Source: Manduca sexta
Taxonomy: Eukaryota > Arthropoda > Insecta > Lepidoptera > Sphingidae
Direction: 5' to 3'
Assembly: GCF_014839805.1 (NCBI RefSeq)
Contig: NC_051118.1
Span: forward strand, 5,696,391 to 5,760,390
Length of the DNA stretch: 64,000 nucleotides
Made by a program: the position numbers and the translations under genes. Below the pieces are notes generated by a model. The model was not told where the DNA came from, made no database searches, and worked only from the letters and a program-made list of their open reading frames with translations. Every line of letters starts with the position of its first letter. The stretch's first letter is position 1. This document shows positions 1-11,746 of this stretch, piece after piece.

Positions 1-1238
1 TACCTGTCATGAAAATACTCAAAAATCGCCTAATGATTACCAACGCACATAACATCACGCCTTTCTTCCGTATAAGATAGGCAGAGGTCTGACACACCCA
101 CTTTTCTGAGTTATGCTAGGTTTTATGTGAAATAGTGCGACCCTATTGGCACATGGCACTATTCCAGATTGCAAGGTCCAGGGTGAGATCTAATATCACT
201 TTACCCAACCCAAGATTGGAACCAAGATAGCACAGTAGCTGTACCGAACGCAATACAACTACGCCAGTCAGCCAATCGGATTACGGACATAGTAACTAAT
301 CAATTAGTCTGCGGCATTAGGGAAGTCTGCAAACAAAATTGGGTAAGTACCTCCGTACTTACGTTACATATTATATTATCTATTTTATTGTACGACTCAA
401 TTATTTTATAATTGGCTATTGTATATATAAGGAAAAGGAACGCGTCAAATTTCGTTTCTACACTTAATATATTGAGAATTATAATATATCGTTTTTTATT
501 TAAATTAATAATGTTTTAAGTAATGATCTATTATGAGTCATATTTATGAAGCAAGGTTTTTTAAATATTTGAACGTATTTAAAAGTAAACACCGAAATCT
601 CTGAATGGAGTTAGATAAACATACATACTGCTTTTTATATCGATAATAGTCCGACTTATTCCGGAAAAATATTTGACGCAGAGCCTAATAAATATATTGC
701 AATTGATATGCATTGTCTAATGTCCTATTGTACGTTCCCAAATCACGGAAACGGCGCGAAATTCATTCACGAAACGCGTTCGCAGTTTACAAACATGGCG
801 TCCGTGACGGAAAAAATACCAAAACGGGATGTTCGGGCGATTAGTTTACAAAATATAGACTAGAACCGGTCATAACATAATATATCAAATATGCATGTCC
901 TTTATACACGTTTTATCCGTTAGGATTGCCGTCTCACCTGACTATTAGAGTAAAGGAACAAAAATGCACGTATGTATTGCGCACGCGCTTGTGCACTATA
1001 ATATCTCCTGCATTCTTTGCTGATCTCCGCTAAGATTGGGCGCCATTGCCAAAATTCGGCTAGGAGGGATTAATTCATTCATTATCTGCTAGATATACCA
1101 TTTGTTCATATCTGCGTCACCCGAAGGCGTGGTGGACATTATGAGATTTAATATAGATTATGACTCATGGTGATAAGCGCAGTGAATTAATTCTATGCAG
1201 TATTTTAGAATTCAAACGCCTGAGTAGTGTTGCTAATT

Positions 1239-1308
1239 TTTATGGGCGGTCGTATCGCTTACCATCATACGAGTGGTGTCGTCTCATTATTGACCAATAA
1301 AAAAAAAT
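1239..1308 (+). repeat. LINE-tail family L, short 3' copy
   Basis: ATGGGCGGTCGTATCGCTTA, then CCATCATACGAGTGG and a poly-A run; the last 70 bases of family L. Confidence 0.5.
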
Positions 1309-2204
1309 GTAAACTATTGTAAAATGGCGTTTCCACTTCAACATAATTCTATAGCTATAAAATATGGTACATAATCTCATGTTAAAGAAAGTGGTAGGGT
1401 TGTATTTACGACGTGTATGAAGCACTTGCGCATGAAAAGATACAAGTCGTTGGAAATTTTTGGACGGAGGACGCTTCCGACGAGTCGGTTTCCGTAGTAT
1501 TGTAATGCTCTTTGCGGGAGGCTTCCGTGTTCAAGAGCGACGCCAACCGATGGCTTAGGGGGTGGGGGGGGTAGTTAATATGGAGAATTAGAAAGGTATA
1601 AATTGTAGGTAAAGCCGAGAGCACATGTTCCTTCCCCACTTCCACTCCCCTGCTTTAACAATAACGTAGGGCAGAGCGTAACTGAGCGTACGGAATATTA
1701 GGAATGGAATTGGTGAATTCATTCGAGTTTTACAACCTCTAGGAGGAGGGAGGAAGCTGCCCCTCCCTGCCCCCCTTGGCGACACCTTTCCCTATGTTCA
1801 GTAGTGGACAGCAGGTGATGAAAGTTAATGTGCGGATTCCGGTTAAGTATTACTATCACAAAAATAAAAAGGGAGTAAGTAGCTTACTCTTGCGTTTTGT
1901 ATGGCTATTGAAGGACTAAACAGTGGCGGACTTAGTGGGCGCAAGGGAAAATAAAGATCCCCAATTTTTTACAATTTCATCGGTAAGATGCTTTGGTATA
2001 CAGCGTTGATATGTATACATTTTTCATGACCTAAAAAAGGGTTCACAGATGGGCACTGCGGGAGGCCGGTTGGTTGCTCTGTTCGTCCCCTTACATGGTT
2101 GCCACTGGGTTCAAACCAACTCTTCATAACATCAAAATCCAAATTATCCTTAACTCTAGTTCATGTCTTTACTTTATTATTCTTCTATTACTGTAAGTGT
2201 TTAT

Positions 2205-2690
2205 GGGATATCTAGTTGGGTATAAAACGGACTGCCGAAACGAATGTCTGCAGGTTCCAACCCCACGGCGTGCATCTATTACTTTTTTTTATAAGTTATG
2301 TATTAATTATTTGTGAATTATCTGTTGTCCTAACTTTGACTTTGCGGATGACCAACATTTCAGTCCCCTCCATGACCACAAAGGCTGCAAAATCTTCGAA
2401 ATTTCGGAAGAAAAATAAAATATAAAATCGCGATAAAATACGAAAAATTGTTTAATTTTAATGTCTTTAATGCTGCTGACAGTTGCTCTAACGGTTAAGG
2501 AAATGATCGTGAGGAAACATGCATACTTGAGAGGTACTTCATAAGTATTTCTTTGTTGTGAAGTCTGCCAACCCACACCAAGCCAGCATAATATTCCAAG
2601 CCCTGAACCGTCTCAGTTAGTAGTCAAAGTGGCCCATTCCCATTAAATATGATCCGGGGCCTGTTATTATTTATTATTATTATGGGCTAT
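2205..2690 (+). repeat. Old SINE copy split by another repeat
   Basis: Head at 2210-2275 (CTAGTTGGG.., GCAGGTTCCAACCCC) and body/tail at about 2475-2690 (ATCGTGAGGAAACATG.., CTGTTATTATTTATTATTA) flank about 135 bases resembling the repeat at 60785-60910. Strong divergence marks it as old. Confidence 0.5.
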
Positions 2691-4539
2691 GGAATTCGTT
2701 CAAAACTAAGTAGCCCAATTGCGAATTTGCCGGCCTAAGCTTCAAAAAATCTACGAAAGTGGGTTGATTAGCTTAGTGACAGCTCATAGTTCTTAGGTTA
2801 TACAATAATAGTCAGATCAAGCCTAGACCTACGTCTACCCCAGTTATGTCTGAAGTAATATTAAACTTAAATAACATACAGGGCGCAGAGAGAAACAAGG
2901 GTTTTTTAATCCATTAAACCATTTTCATACAATTAACGATAAACCAAATCAGAGGTGACAATATCTGTAATTTTTTTATTGTTTATTTGTAAAACTTTAT
3001 TTATATAGTAAGTAGTTATTTTATTGATAATATTATAAGAAGCCAATGATTTTTAAATTGATTTATGTTATAAATTAACAGTTATATTTTCGGACGCCAT
3101 CCCGCACAATGTATCGCTCCTTATAAAATATATTAACACCTATGTTTGTCACATTCAATGCAAATAAAATATTCTGATCAACCATACCATAAAAAAAATC
3201 TTTTGGCTACTTTTCGTTCAGAAAATACCCCAGTAATTAATTGAATTGTTTTATCGGATCACATGGGAATTACCACGAGATCAGCCATACGTTACTCAAT
3301 ATTTGTTGAGCCAATTTATTCCTAATAATAATTGCGGTTTTAGATAATACACACTTAGCCTGTATACTTGGATGCAATTAATTAAATTTGTTACTATGTT
3401 ACGTACATTTAAGATAATTTTTGCTTGTTACTATGTCGGTATTAGTTGATATAGGGAATGATTCAATATCGCCCGACATTGGGTAACAATGTATTAAAAC
3501 GTCACTAGTTTATAACATCAGTTATTACGTCAACATGGAAACTGATGCATCATATTTATAATTCCTTATAGTATTTAACGTTTGTCTTTGAGAACATAGA
3601 TACAAACGAAAAGAACATGATTATTTTGTTTCATAAACTAAGTAATTACATGGAAGTATAAACTGATATTGTTTATGGCTGTATGAACTAACCACCTTTG
3701 CTTTATCTGCACGAGAAAATAATTGTTTGAAATTCGAACAGCTATTCAAAATTAAAGTTGGATTTGACATCACTTCTACCAACGGAAACCACACAGTACA
3801 CAGTAAAATAAGCAATGATCAATTTCTAATTCCAAATACAAGACCTTACCTGCCGCAGTTTTAAACTTTTGCTATGGTTATCTTGGGCGGTTTGCATTTT
3901 TGTAATAAGCTCTGTAGTGTGCCGGCAAATAGGCTCTACGTGTACATAAAATATAATCTATGCTAGCAAATACGCGCAAACAAGAAAGGCATAACAATAT
4001 CGCTACTCAAATATTTGTAGTAAAGAAGGCAAACGAATAATTGGGTAATACGGATGATTATTAACTACTACAGTGCAACCCAAAAATATTTATAATAAAA
4101 TAGTAGAACCCGATGTGTCTGTACGCTAAAAAAAACAGGGTGATTAAATAAAAGTATAGAACAAAAGTCAGCGATTTTAAGAATTCTTTTCTGTGTGTCT
4201 ATTGAAATGAAATGATTTATTTGAACCCGTAAAATTTTATACATTATTTAGATTCCGTCAATATTAACTCTACCACCAGTTCGGAAAGCAGTTCGCACCA
4301 GAGAAGAGCGGGCAAGAAACTGTGGTGTTGCTCTTTTCAAAATCAGTTTAAGGTAAAGACTACAAGCCATGATAAGGAGAGGAGAAAAAAAAAATACAAT
4401 TGGTTTTTTATTGTTGTTTAGAGCAGTTCATTTGTAACTTATCTCCGAAACTTGTGAACGGATTTTCATGTGATTTTTACAGGCGGACAGAGTATAATTA
4501 GGAAAAGAATCAGTATTAATATATAAAGCTGAAGAATTT

Positions 4540-4685
4540 GTTTGAACGCACTCATCTCAGGAACTACTAAACCAATTTTGAATTTCTCTCCCTAATAAGA
4601 AGCTACACTACTCAAGTGTTATAGACTACTGTTTATTTTGGATTTTTTTTTCACACGGACGGAATCGCAGGCAAAATCTAATGTC
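4540..4685 (+). repeat. RTE/Helitron-like dispersed repeat, copy
   Basis: CTCAGGAACTACTAAACCAA, AAGAAGCTACACTACTCAAG and TGTTATAGACTACTG parallel the 63366-63560 repeat. Confidence 0.45.
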
Positions 4686-4984
4686 TTAAGGACAATCATT
4701 GATGCGTCGTGTTGAAGTAGAAATAAGGTTTTGCTTACATAAAAGTAATACAACTATATCGCCACAAACTATTTGTAAAAACTTGTATAAACACAACACA
4801 ATAAGGTAATGGTCGCTCAGTGTGAGATAAGCGTTTCCTCCAATGTTTGCTGACCGCGGCCCTATCAGATAAATTAGTTTCCTATACACCTTTGGTATTG
4901 ATGATATTTATCGTAATAATGTGTTAGTTTGTCTGTATCACTGATCGCTTATAAACATATAAAAAAATCATCGCTAAACGAACA

Positions 4985-5212
4985 AAAAATTCCTCCTACG
5001 CTGGTGGTAGGTCTCCCATATGTGCGAGTCCGCCTGGTTACAAAACAAGACTTAACATCTCATGTCTCAGGATGGCGAACGCAGTGAAATACCAAACATA
5101 CTTTGTATTTCAAGGTGTTGGATGGTGTGTACTGTTTATAGGCGTATCACTTACTATCAGGCGAACGGCAAGCCCGTCTCTTCATTCAAAGTAATAAAAA
5201 AATCTTTTTAAA
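4985..5212 (+). repeat. Poly-A-ended LINE-tail repeat (family L), copy
   Basis: Carries GGTGGTAGGTCTCCCATATG, AACATCTCATGTCTCAGGAT, TTTCAAGGTGTTGGATGGTG, CTATCAGGCGAACGGCAAGC and an A-rich end. Shared order with 9388-9705 (minus), 27300-27560, 29936-30123 and 1239-1308 shows one dispersed family whose copies all keep the poly-A end, as expected of LINE 3' ends. Confidence 0.65.
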
Positions 5213-5262
5213 TTTGTTAAAAGAACTCGTGTTAGAGTTAAAGTCTTCAGCTATGTTTTATG

Positions 5263-5335
5263 GTAGTACCGTAAAGATGATCACAACCATTGAATACCAG
5301 TGTATTCAATGGTAGCATCACCTTTGCGTTACTAC
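5263..5335. repeat. 73-nt imperfect hairpin
   Basis: The inner stem ACCATTGAATAC / GTATTCAATGGT is perfect over 12 bp with a 4-base loop. The outer part GTAGTACCGTAAAGATGATC pairs imperfectly with the 3' arm ending CCTTTGCGTTACTAC, giving arms of about 35 and 34 bases. It could be a decayed palindrome or a small-RNA precursor-like fold. Confidence 0.4.
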
Positions 5336-7794
5336 AATGTTAGTACATTAACACTACCCCGAACTTTGGATTAGGTACAACGCGACACCTATCTCGTTCG
5401 TCACCCTGATCTCAAGCGTTCCCATACCCAGTCTCATTATATAAGCTACAATATCTTTGAAACTGGAACACAAAATACTCCAATTTGGCTGATATAGACA
5501 CCGAAATGAGATCCACATGAACGAGACCTTTAACCAATTAAACCATTCAAGTTTAAATAGGTATTAAACATTTTCCGTGTCGCACAGGGATTTCTTCCGC
5601 TAAAATATAGTTACTATGGTAAACCGAATATCAGAATATAATGTGGACTAATCTGACTAATTATTATAATTTTAATAAGGAAATATTCAAGACCAGGATA
5701 ACTGCATGCTTGGATACAACGGGAAACCGCAATACAGATAATTGAACTTAAACTTAGGAATGATGATTTGAAATGTTAGATTGTTTAGTTGAAAATTCGA
5801 TCAATTTTTAATGTAAACTGATTGGTCATTTATAAATTTTACTCTTAAGTACGTAAGTGATAAACACTTGATAAAAAATGTTCGATTTTTTTATGTAAAT
5901 AAATTGGTCATCAATAAATATCACTCATAACTCATAGACCTACATAAGTGATAGACACTTTTAGTCTTTGTGTTTCAAAGTTCATTACAATTTCAACAAT
6001 AGCATTTACGTAATTTTTTATAATAGGAAATTAGTGCATAATTTGTATAATAAATAATAATATGTAGACAATAATACTGTTAAATCATAATTCTGAGCAA
6101 AACCGCGGGAAATAACCATTCGTATGTCCTTCTTTGGTCTGAAAAGATAATGTGTATGTGTTCCAATAGATTAAAAATACCTTGGATACCTAAAAACAAT
6201 ACGTATGATAAAAGATCCACCTTATCTTTATATCAATTAATGTCATGATATTGAGACTCTTTGTTTACAATTATTGATTAAATACTCTTTTCTACCGACC
6301 TTCTTGTTGTTTTGTGTGGTATAAATATGTTTATGGTATCCGCCTGATTATGGTATATCTGAAATCAAACAAAACGACTCAAGCACAATAATAAGCCGTG
6401 CTGGGCAAAATCTTCTAATATAAAATACGTCCCTTTAACAGCCTATGTTTTCTAGTGCCATCCTTTGGACCTAAGATTTTAGAGGAAATAGACTAAACAT
6501 AATCCATAGACAAGATATGATCTCACATTTAGAATATTGCGCAATACAAACAGATATACAAGGGCACACAAATCCCGGAGACGTTGGCCACGTGTTGACA
6601 GATCGAAGGGCGATGTGTTTGCTCGGCGCTTTGACCGATTGCGCGGGGTCAGCGGGATGCTTGGCGTGGTATTGTGCTCCTATATCCTTGGGTTAGAAAA
6701 AATGGCGCCAAAACTTACTGCTATTTTCGCGTCAGATATGATTTGACATTTACTACCTAATCTGATGACCGCACAAACCACATCGTTCGAATTTTAAAAA
6801 CAATAATTTTGCATCATAATGTGTAAGAAAATATTAAATTAAAATACATATAATACCTTTGTACAATTAATATTATATTAAGTATGTAGTGTTAACTAAA
6901 TAAAGATTATATATAATTGATGGTCGAATAAAATGAAATATATTCTGATAAGGCCATTTTTTTAATTTTGAGCGAGAAATCTGATACTTATTGCTTTAAA
7001 GCTAATTTAATTATCGTAACTAGAAATTAATATATTTTATATTAAGCCAAAATAATTATGCAAATATGCATTCATATTGGTATGTATTGTGTTAATACAT
7101 TTCTTACCGAAGGAAAAGTATTAGACTCTAATTACCTACTTAGATAAAGATGAAATGGCAGACACAGTGAACAATGAGAAATTATGGATATGGTATCTCG
7201 AGGTTTGTCACCGTTTTTGAAAAACGTGACTTTGCGAAAATGAAATATTTTTTTTTTTTTATAAAACCTACTTATTGAGTGAATTGCTTCTCTTTGGCAC
7301 CTTATACGCACTATGAACACTAATTTATTCGTTTAACTTTAAAATCAAAACTACGGCGTACTTTATTTATAAAAACTTGCATTTTATAATTCTAAAATGT
7401 ATATGACCTAGTTGTATCTAATTGAATATTATAAGGTACATAAAAAATAATACACGACAGACTTCGATTCATAATATACAATCTTCCGCTCGCGACTTCG
7501 CTCAATCGAAAGCGTTTTTAAGGCATAAAAAATCTGCTATATATTTTTCCGTGACAAAAAATTGCATAATGACCTTCCCAGGGTCTCAAACTCATCTCCA
7601 TACTTAATTCAATCGAAATCAATTCGGTAGTTTTTGAGTTTATCACCTTCAGACAGACCGCGAGACAGGAGACTTTGTTTTATAATATGTAAGGTAATTG
7701 TAATATGTATCAATTATAGACGGACTTTTTTTTTAATGTGTAAGGCAGCGGCGAGGGATACAATTTTCCAAAAGGGAATCCAACACAACATAAT

Positions 7795-7900
7795 ATTTGT
7801 ACTAATATGCTTAAACTGCAATAATTGTTTATGTTATGTAGGATTTTATGTTTTAAATTTTTTCTTTGTTCCAACAATAAACTTCTTTCTTTCTTTTAAA
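7795..7900 (+). repeat. Dispersed repeat ending in (CTTT)n, copy 1
   Basis: GCAATAATTGTTTATGTTAT, then AATAAACTTCTTTCTTTC at the end; matched in inverted orientation at 42825-42920. It has a simple-repeat tail typical of a short retroelement. The 124-codon frame at 7634-8008 overlaps it and is not a gene. Confidence 0.45.
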
Positions 7901-8449
7901 TACGGTCTGGAAATCGTTCTTATCATAATTAGATTAATCATAAATTACGAAAGGAATCAGGAGTCTGTATATACGAGCCCATCGCCACCAAAAAAAAACC
8001 ATCAATAATAAACAAAGAAAAATATATTTATCTTTCACTCTTATATTGGAGATTTTATTATCGTCGTCCGATCACGCTTTTGCGGTGATTAAGAGGAGAT
8101 TAAATAAACAGATAAAAACTGAAATAAATACGTTTTCTTGTAATTCTGCGCACGATAAAGGCTCAGCTAAGAATCCATTACTATCACATAATGATAAAAA
8201 TGATTTATATATTTTCTTACATTGTGATATTGTTTGAAGTATCTTAGTTAGAAAATTCTTTACTCTTTAGTCAATTCTATTTCGTCATCTGAGTGTAGGT
8301 ACTAAAGAGATCGAAGAAGTATTTTGAGGTAAAACTAGGTTAATAATAATTGTTCATCAGTTGATAGTTCAAGTAATAAGGTTGCAAAGAAAGCTAATAG
8401 CTAACATATCTATATTACTTATAAATTATATTATGTATAAAGCGGTTGG

Positions 8450-8600
8450 CGGCGATAGCCTAGTTGAGTATTCAACGGACTGCCGAGACGAATGTTCGCA
8501 GGTTCAAATCCCAAATACACACACTTCTGACGTACATAAATAATTATGTGTGTATTATTTCTGAATTATCGCTTGCGCTAGCGCTCGCAACCCTTGAAAC
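8450..8600 (+). repeat. tRNA-derived SINE, 5' part
   Basis: Same head as the 17092 copy (GATAGCCTAGTTGAG, then GGTTCAAATCC) and the first body segment, lacking the 3' half. Confidence 0.65.
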
Positions 8601-8826
8601 TAAACGACCATGCGGAGCAAAACGACGAATGACACAAACTGATATATAAAAAAGTTATTTTTTAATTCATCTTTTTCGCGATAAAGACTAACTAAATCCA
8701 GACAGAGCTGAACAATAACTAAACTAAAGCAGCTTTTGTGTACTATTACGATGCGTTTTGAATATTGCTACATTAGCACCATCTAGCGAGAGAAGTTTTC
8801 AAATAGGCCACACCCGTATAGAGTAT

Positions 8827-9351
8827 CCGTGGCGAAGGGTCCCTGTGACCCGATTCCTGCCACCTCCCTTTCGAAATGTATGTAAAGTCTAATGTGTTAA
8901 TTATTTTCATTATAAAGGTTTTTTTACATTTTTACATATAAGTACTTACATTTAAAAAAAAAACATGCATATAAAAATATAAAAAAATTAATCACCCTCC
9001 GATGGCGAAGCTCAAGACCCAGGCCACCGGCGGTTAGTGATTCAAAGTGAGGAATCTCCTCACAATGTGCGCCGTGTCCGGCAATACTGCCTTCTGCATC
9101 TAGCCTCCGACCCAACGGCCAATTGAGAGCTTCTGAAGATGTTGGTCGAGGCTCTTTGGTATCAATCCATGCGCAGAAACAACAATCGGGACAATAATCG
9201 TAGAGTCTACATCCCACATGTCGGTAACCGCATGTGCCAAGTCTAAATATTACCATAGTCTAATTATTATAACAACGTTTGCAGACCGCGTTTATGTAAG
9301 TACATTATTAGTACTCCCTTCCCTTTTGGAAAAATTCACCCTTCGCCTCTG
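8827..9351 (-). mobile_element. Diverged copy of the hAT-type element, containing a LINE fragment
   Basis: The left end (CCGTGGCGAAGGGTCC.. then CCGATTCCTGCC) matches the inverted right end of the 50729-51408 element, and the right end (TTTTGGAAAAATTCACCC..TTCGCCTCTG) matches its inverted left end. Flanking 8-mers differ, so the duplication has decayed or the ends are eroded. Confidence 0.5.
9040..9247 (-). pseudogene. Non-LTR retrotransposon (LINE) polyprotein C-terminal fragment
   Basis: Read on the minus strand, one frame gives DLAHAVTDMWDV, then IIVPIVVSAHGLIPKSL, an internal stop after about 51 codons, then MQKAVLPDTAHIVRRFLTL. Known: this PIVVSA.GL..KSL plus QKAVLL.TA.IVRRFL pattern is the tail of LINE reverse-transcriptase proteins common in Lepidoptera. 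The stop and truncation mean it is dead. The clade is not assigned. Confidence 0.55.
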
Positions 9352-9387
9352 ATATGGTCAATAGCCATGAATTACCTATACGGTTGT

Positions 9388-9705
9388 TTTTTTTAATGCT
9401 TTGAATGACGTGATGAGCTTGCCGTTCGCCTGATGTAAGCGATACGAGCCCCCATAAACAGTAGAAACACCATCCAACACCTTGAATTACAAACTATTGT
9501 TTGGTATTCCACTGCGCTCGCCATCTGAGACATGAGATGTTAAGTCTTATTATGTCCAGTAGTTACACTGCTACTATGTCCTTCAAACCGAAACACAACA
9601 GTGACTACACACTGTTGCTTGGCTGCAGAAATAGGCATTGCGATGGTTCCTACCAAAGCGGACTCTCACATATTAGAGACCTACCACCAGTAATTACATT
9701 GCGCG
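9388..9705 (-). repeat. LINE-tail family L, long copy in minus orientation
   Basis: Read on the minus strand it runs from TACTGGTGGTAGGTCTCTAA through CATTGCCTATTTCTGCAGCC and CATCTCATGTCTCAGATGGC to the A-rich end at about 9388. The 101-codon frame at 9501-9806 is inside this repeat. Confidence 0.65.
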
Positions 9706-11279
9706 ATGATTTTCATATAACGTATGAGTTTGAGCAACTGTTATTTGACGTGTTCATTCGTACTCAAGTATCTACTTCTAAATCCATTATTCACTGTTCG
9801 TATTGATTATGAAGATAAGTACAGGTACTTTTCGGGAAATTACTTATATTTATTTTTAGAATGACATTCGTACGTAAACCCCGATAAAAGGAGAATGTGT
9901 ATATAAATATATAAGTATATAGATATGCATAACGTACAACATTTATTAAGAGTTATCCATTTATTATGAATATTACTAAGTCACTAATGTAAGAAAGTCA
10001 TTATGGCGTTGGTTAAAAAACTCAAATTCAATCCGATACAAAAAAAAATGAATAATAATTTTGTTCTTTATATTTGTGTTGTTTTATTTTTCCCTGGTAT
10101 ATGAATTTTAGTGTCAAAATTCACATGGATTTTGTAGCTAAACCAAAGATTTATTGATTAAAAATTACTGAATACAATAAATCAATATTGCATGACTGAC
10201 ATACAATAAAGATATAAAATGAACGCTTCATTAATTAATACAATTATCCAACTACCAAATATTATCTTTCTGATGAAATAGTTTTTAATTTCCAATAAGA
10301 AACTGCTAAGTATTTTTCTAGAATAATGTTGATGCAAGAGCTTAATGAATACTTTTTAATGTCTTCATTAATAATCATAACTTCGTAATTTTAGTTGCCA
10401 GATACTATTGTTTGAAGTTTTCTGTGCCTTTCTAATATTTAAATAAAAAAAAACATATATTTTTTTCATAGATTAATAAAAAATAACAACGATTACGTAC
10501 CATATAAGTTTTTACACACAGAGTGGAATTTTCTTTAATATTATTATTGTATTTAAACATCTTTAATTTAGGAAGAATGAAAGAAGCAGATGGTTATTGT
10601 TTAATTACCTACATAAGTAAAACAAAATTATACGAAGCAGTTCCCTATACATTTTTATAGCGTGTAAACAACAAAGTTAATTAATATTCATACCTATTAA
10701 CGTACAAAACATACACTTTTCTAGGAACAATTAAACGCACAAAATAGTTTTAAAGAATCGCATAATCACATCATCATAGCATAATCTTTTATACTCTAAT
10801 TGACCAAGTAAACTCTAATCCAATTATGTTTTAAAATGCCAATATTTAACACATACGCAGAAGTTCCTACGCTTGAATTTCCTCGAACGTAATTTGTAAA
10901 TCACTGTGAAAATTATTGATTCCGTGATTATATAGGTAAATTAAGGTATTTTAAATTAATTTGAATTATGTTTCTAGGAATCCCGAGATGACTTAACTAA
11001 AATGCATTTATTTTTTTTAATACTAAATCAAACTTTATTGCCCTGAATAGTATACGCGCGAGAACACTCTCAATAAAGTAAAACTTAAACTTGCAAAAGA
11101 TCGATTGCAAATAAGTTTAATATTTAACTCGTTACGCAAACAATCGAAGAAAAGGTTAAATAAATCGTATCAAATTATAACTGTCGCAATATTTATTGTA
11201 GGCAGCAATAAAATAAATAATACTTATTATTCGCCATCGTTGTTATAATCTCATAGATAAAGTTAAATATAATGTGATA

Positions 11280-11610
11280 AAGACGGAACCACTCCGCGCG
11301 GCATCTCCATATTATCATCGACGCTCTCAAACAATGATCCACCTGAACTCCAGCGGGCAAACGAAACGAACCGCGCTAGCCGTCCCGCTCGCACGCGGCC
11401 CTGCCGAGATGCGCGCTCTCGTTCTCCCCGCGCGCCCGGCCGCCGCTCTCGACCAATCAACGGCCATCTTCTGCTCCCCCGAGAGCAGAGCGACAGTGCG
11501 TACTCTCATCACGATCACAACGAGACGACATCTCGCCGCGCGAGGTTGTCGTCGGCGCGAGATGCGTGCAACACTACGCGCGCTTTTACAAAACACCCGT
11601 GCCTTCAGTG
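11280..11610 (+). promoter_or_regulatory. GC/CpG-rich promoter region of the hindsight-type gene
   Basis: About 330 bases are strongly GC- and CpG-rich in an otherwise AT-rich neighbourhood. The block contains a CCAAT word at 11453-11457 and ends at a TCAGT initiator-like site (11604-11608), immediately followed by the putative UTR exon with a consensus splice donor. Long open frames here on both strands are a by-product of high GC. Core-promoter use is inferred; no TATA box is evident at -30. Confidence 0.5.
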
Positions 11611-11746
11611 TCCCAATAAGACTGTAAATCTGTGCTCAAAATTATAATTATTATTAAGGTGATCTGTGACTGACTGGACAGTTAGTGATATTGGACTGTT
11701 AATTTTGAGGGCTCCGGCTGATATCGCGAAAATTATCCACCATTGG
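11606..11746 (+). other. peb: Probable 5' UTR exon of the hindsight-type gene
   Basis: A strong donor (GG then GTAAGTG at 11747) follows a GC-rich block. Spliced to the acceptor at 18837/18838, the reading frame used by the downstream ATG meets an in-frame TGA within this exon, which supports the exon being untranslated and the ATG at 18866 being the start. The 5' boundary is inferred from an arthropod-like TCAGT initiator at 11604-11608. Other intervening UTR exons cannot be excluded without transcripts. Confidence 0.5.

Larger units (their letters stand above)
1..11279. other. Intergenic, repeat-rich region without a supported host gene
   Basis: No exon chain or recognisable protein was found. 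The region contains SINE copies (2205-2690, 8450-8600), poly-A-ended LINE tails (1239-1308, 4985-5212, 9388-9705), a hAT-like copy with a LINE fragment inside (8827-9351), RTE/Helitron-like debris (4455-4690, 7575-7700), an imperfect hairpin (5263-5335), a weak tandem duplication (5806-5965) and a GC-rich patch at 6565-6720 of unknown nature. It may include upstream regulatory DNA of the hindsight-type gene. Confidence 0.6.

Noticed and set aside
7634..8008. 124-codon open frame on the plus strand
   Set aside because: Overlaps two dispersed repeats, is low-complexity and hydrophobic, and shows no family resemblance.
8461..8516. tRNA-like text with A and B boxes (also at 17098 and 63300)
   Set aside because: It continues into a shared non-tRNA body with an ATT tail, repeated many times, and lacks a clean acceptor stem; this is a SINE head, not a tRNA gene.
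11263..11627. Several overlapping open frames on both strands of the GC-rich block
   Set aside because: Stop codons are rare in GC-rich DNA; the Arg/Ala-rich translations lack domains and the region reads as a promoter.
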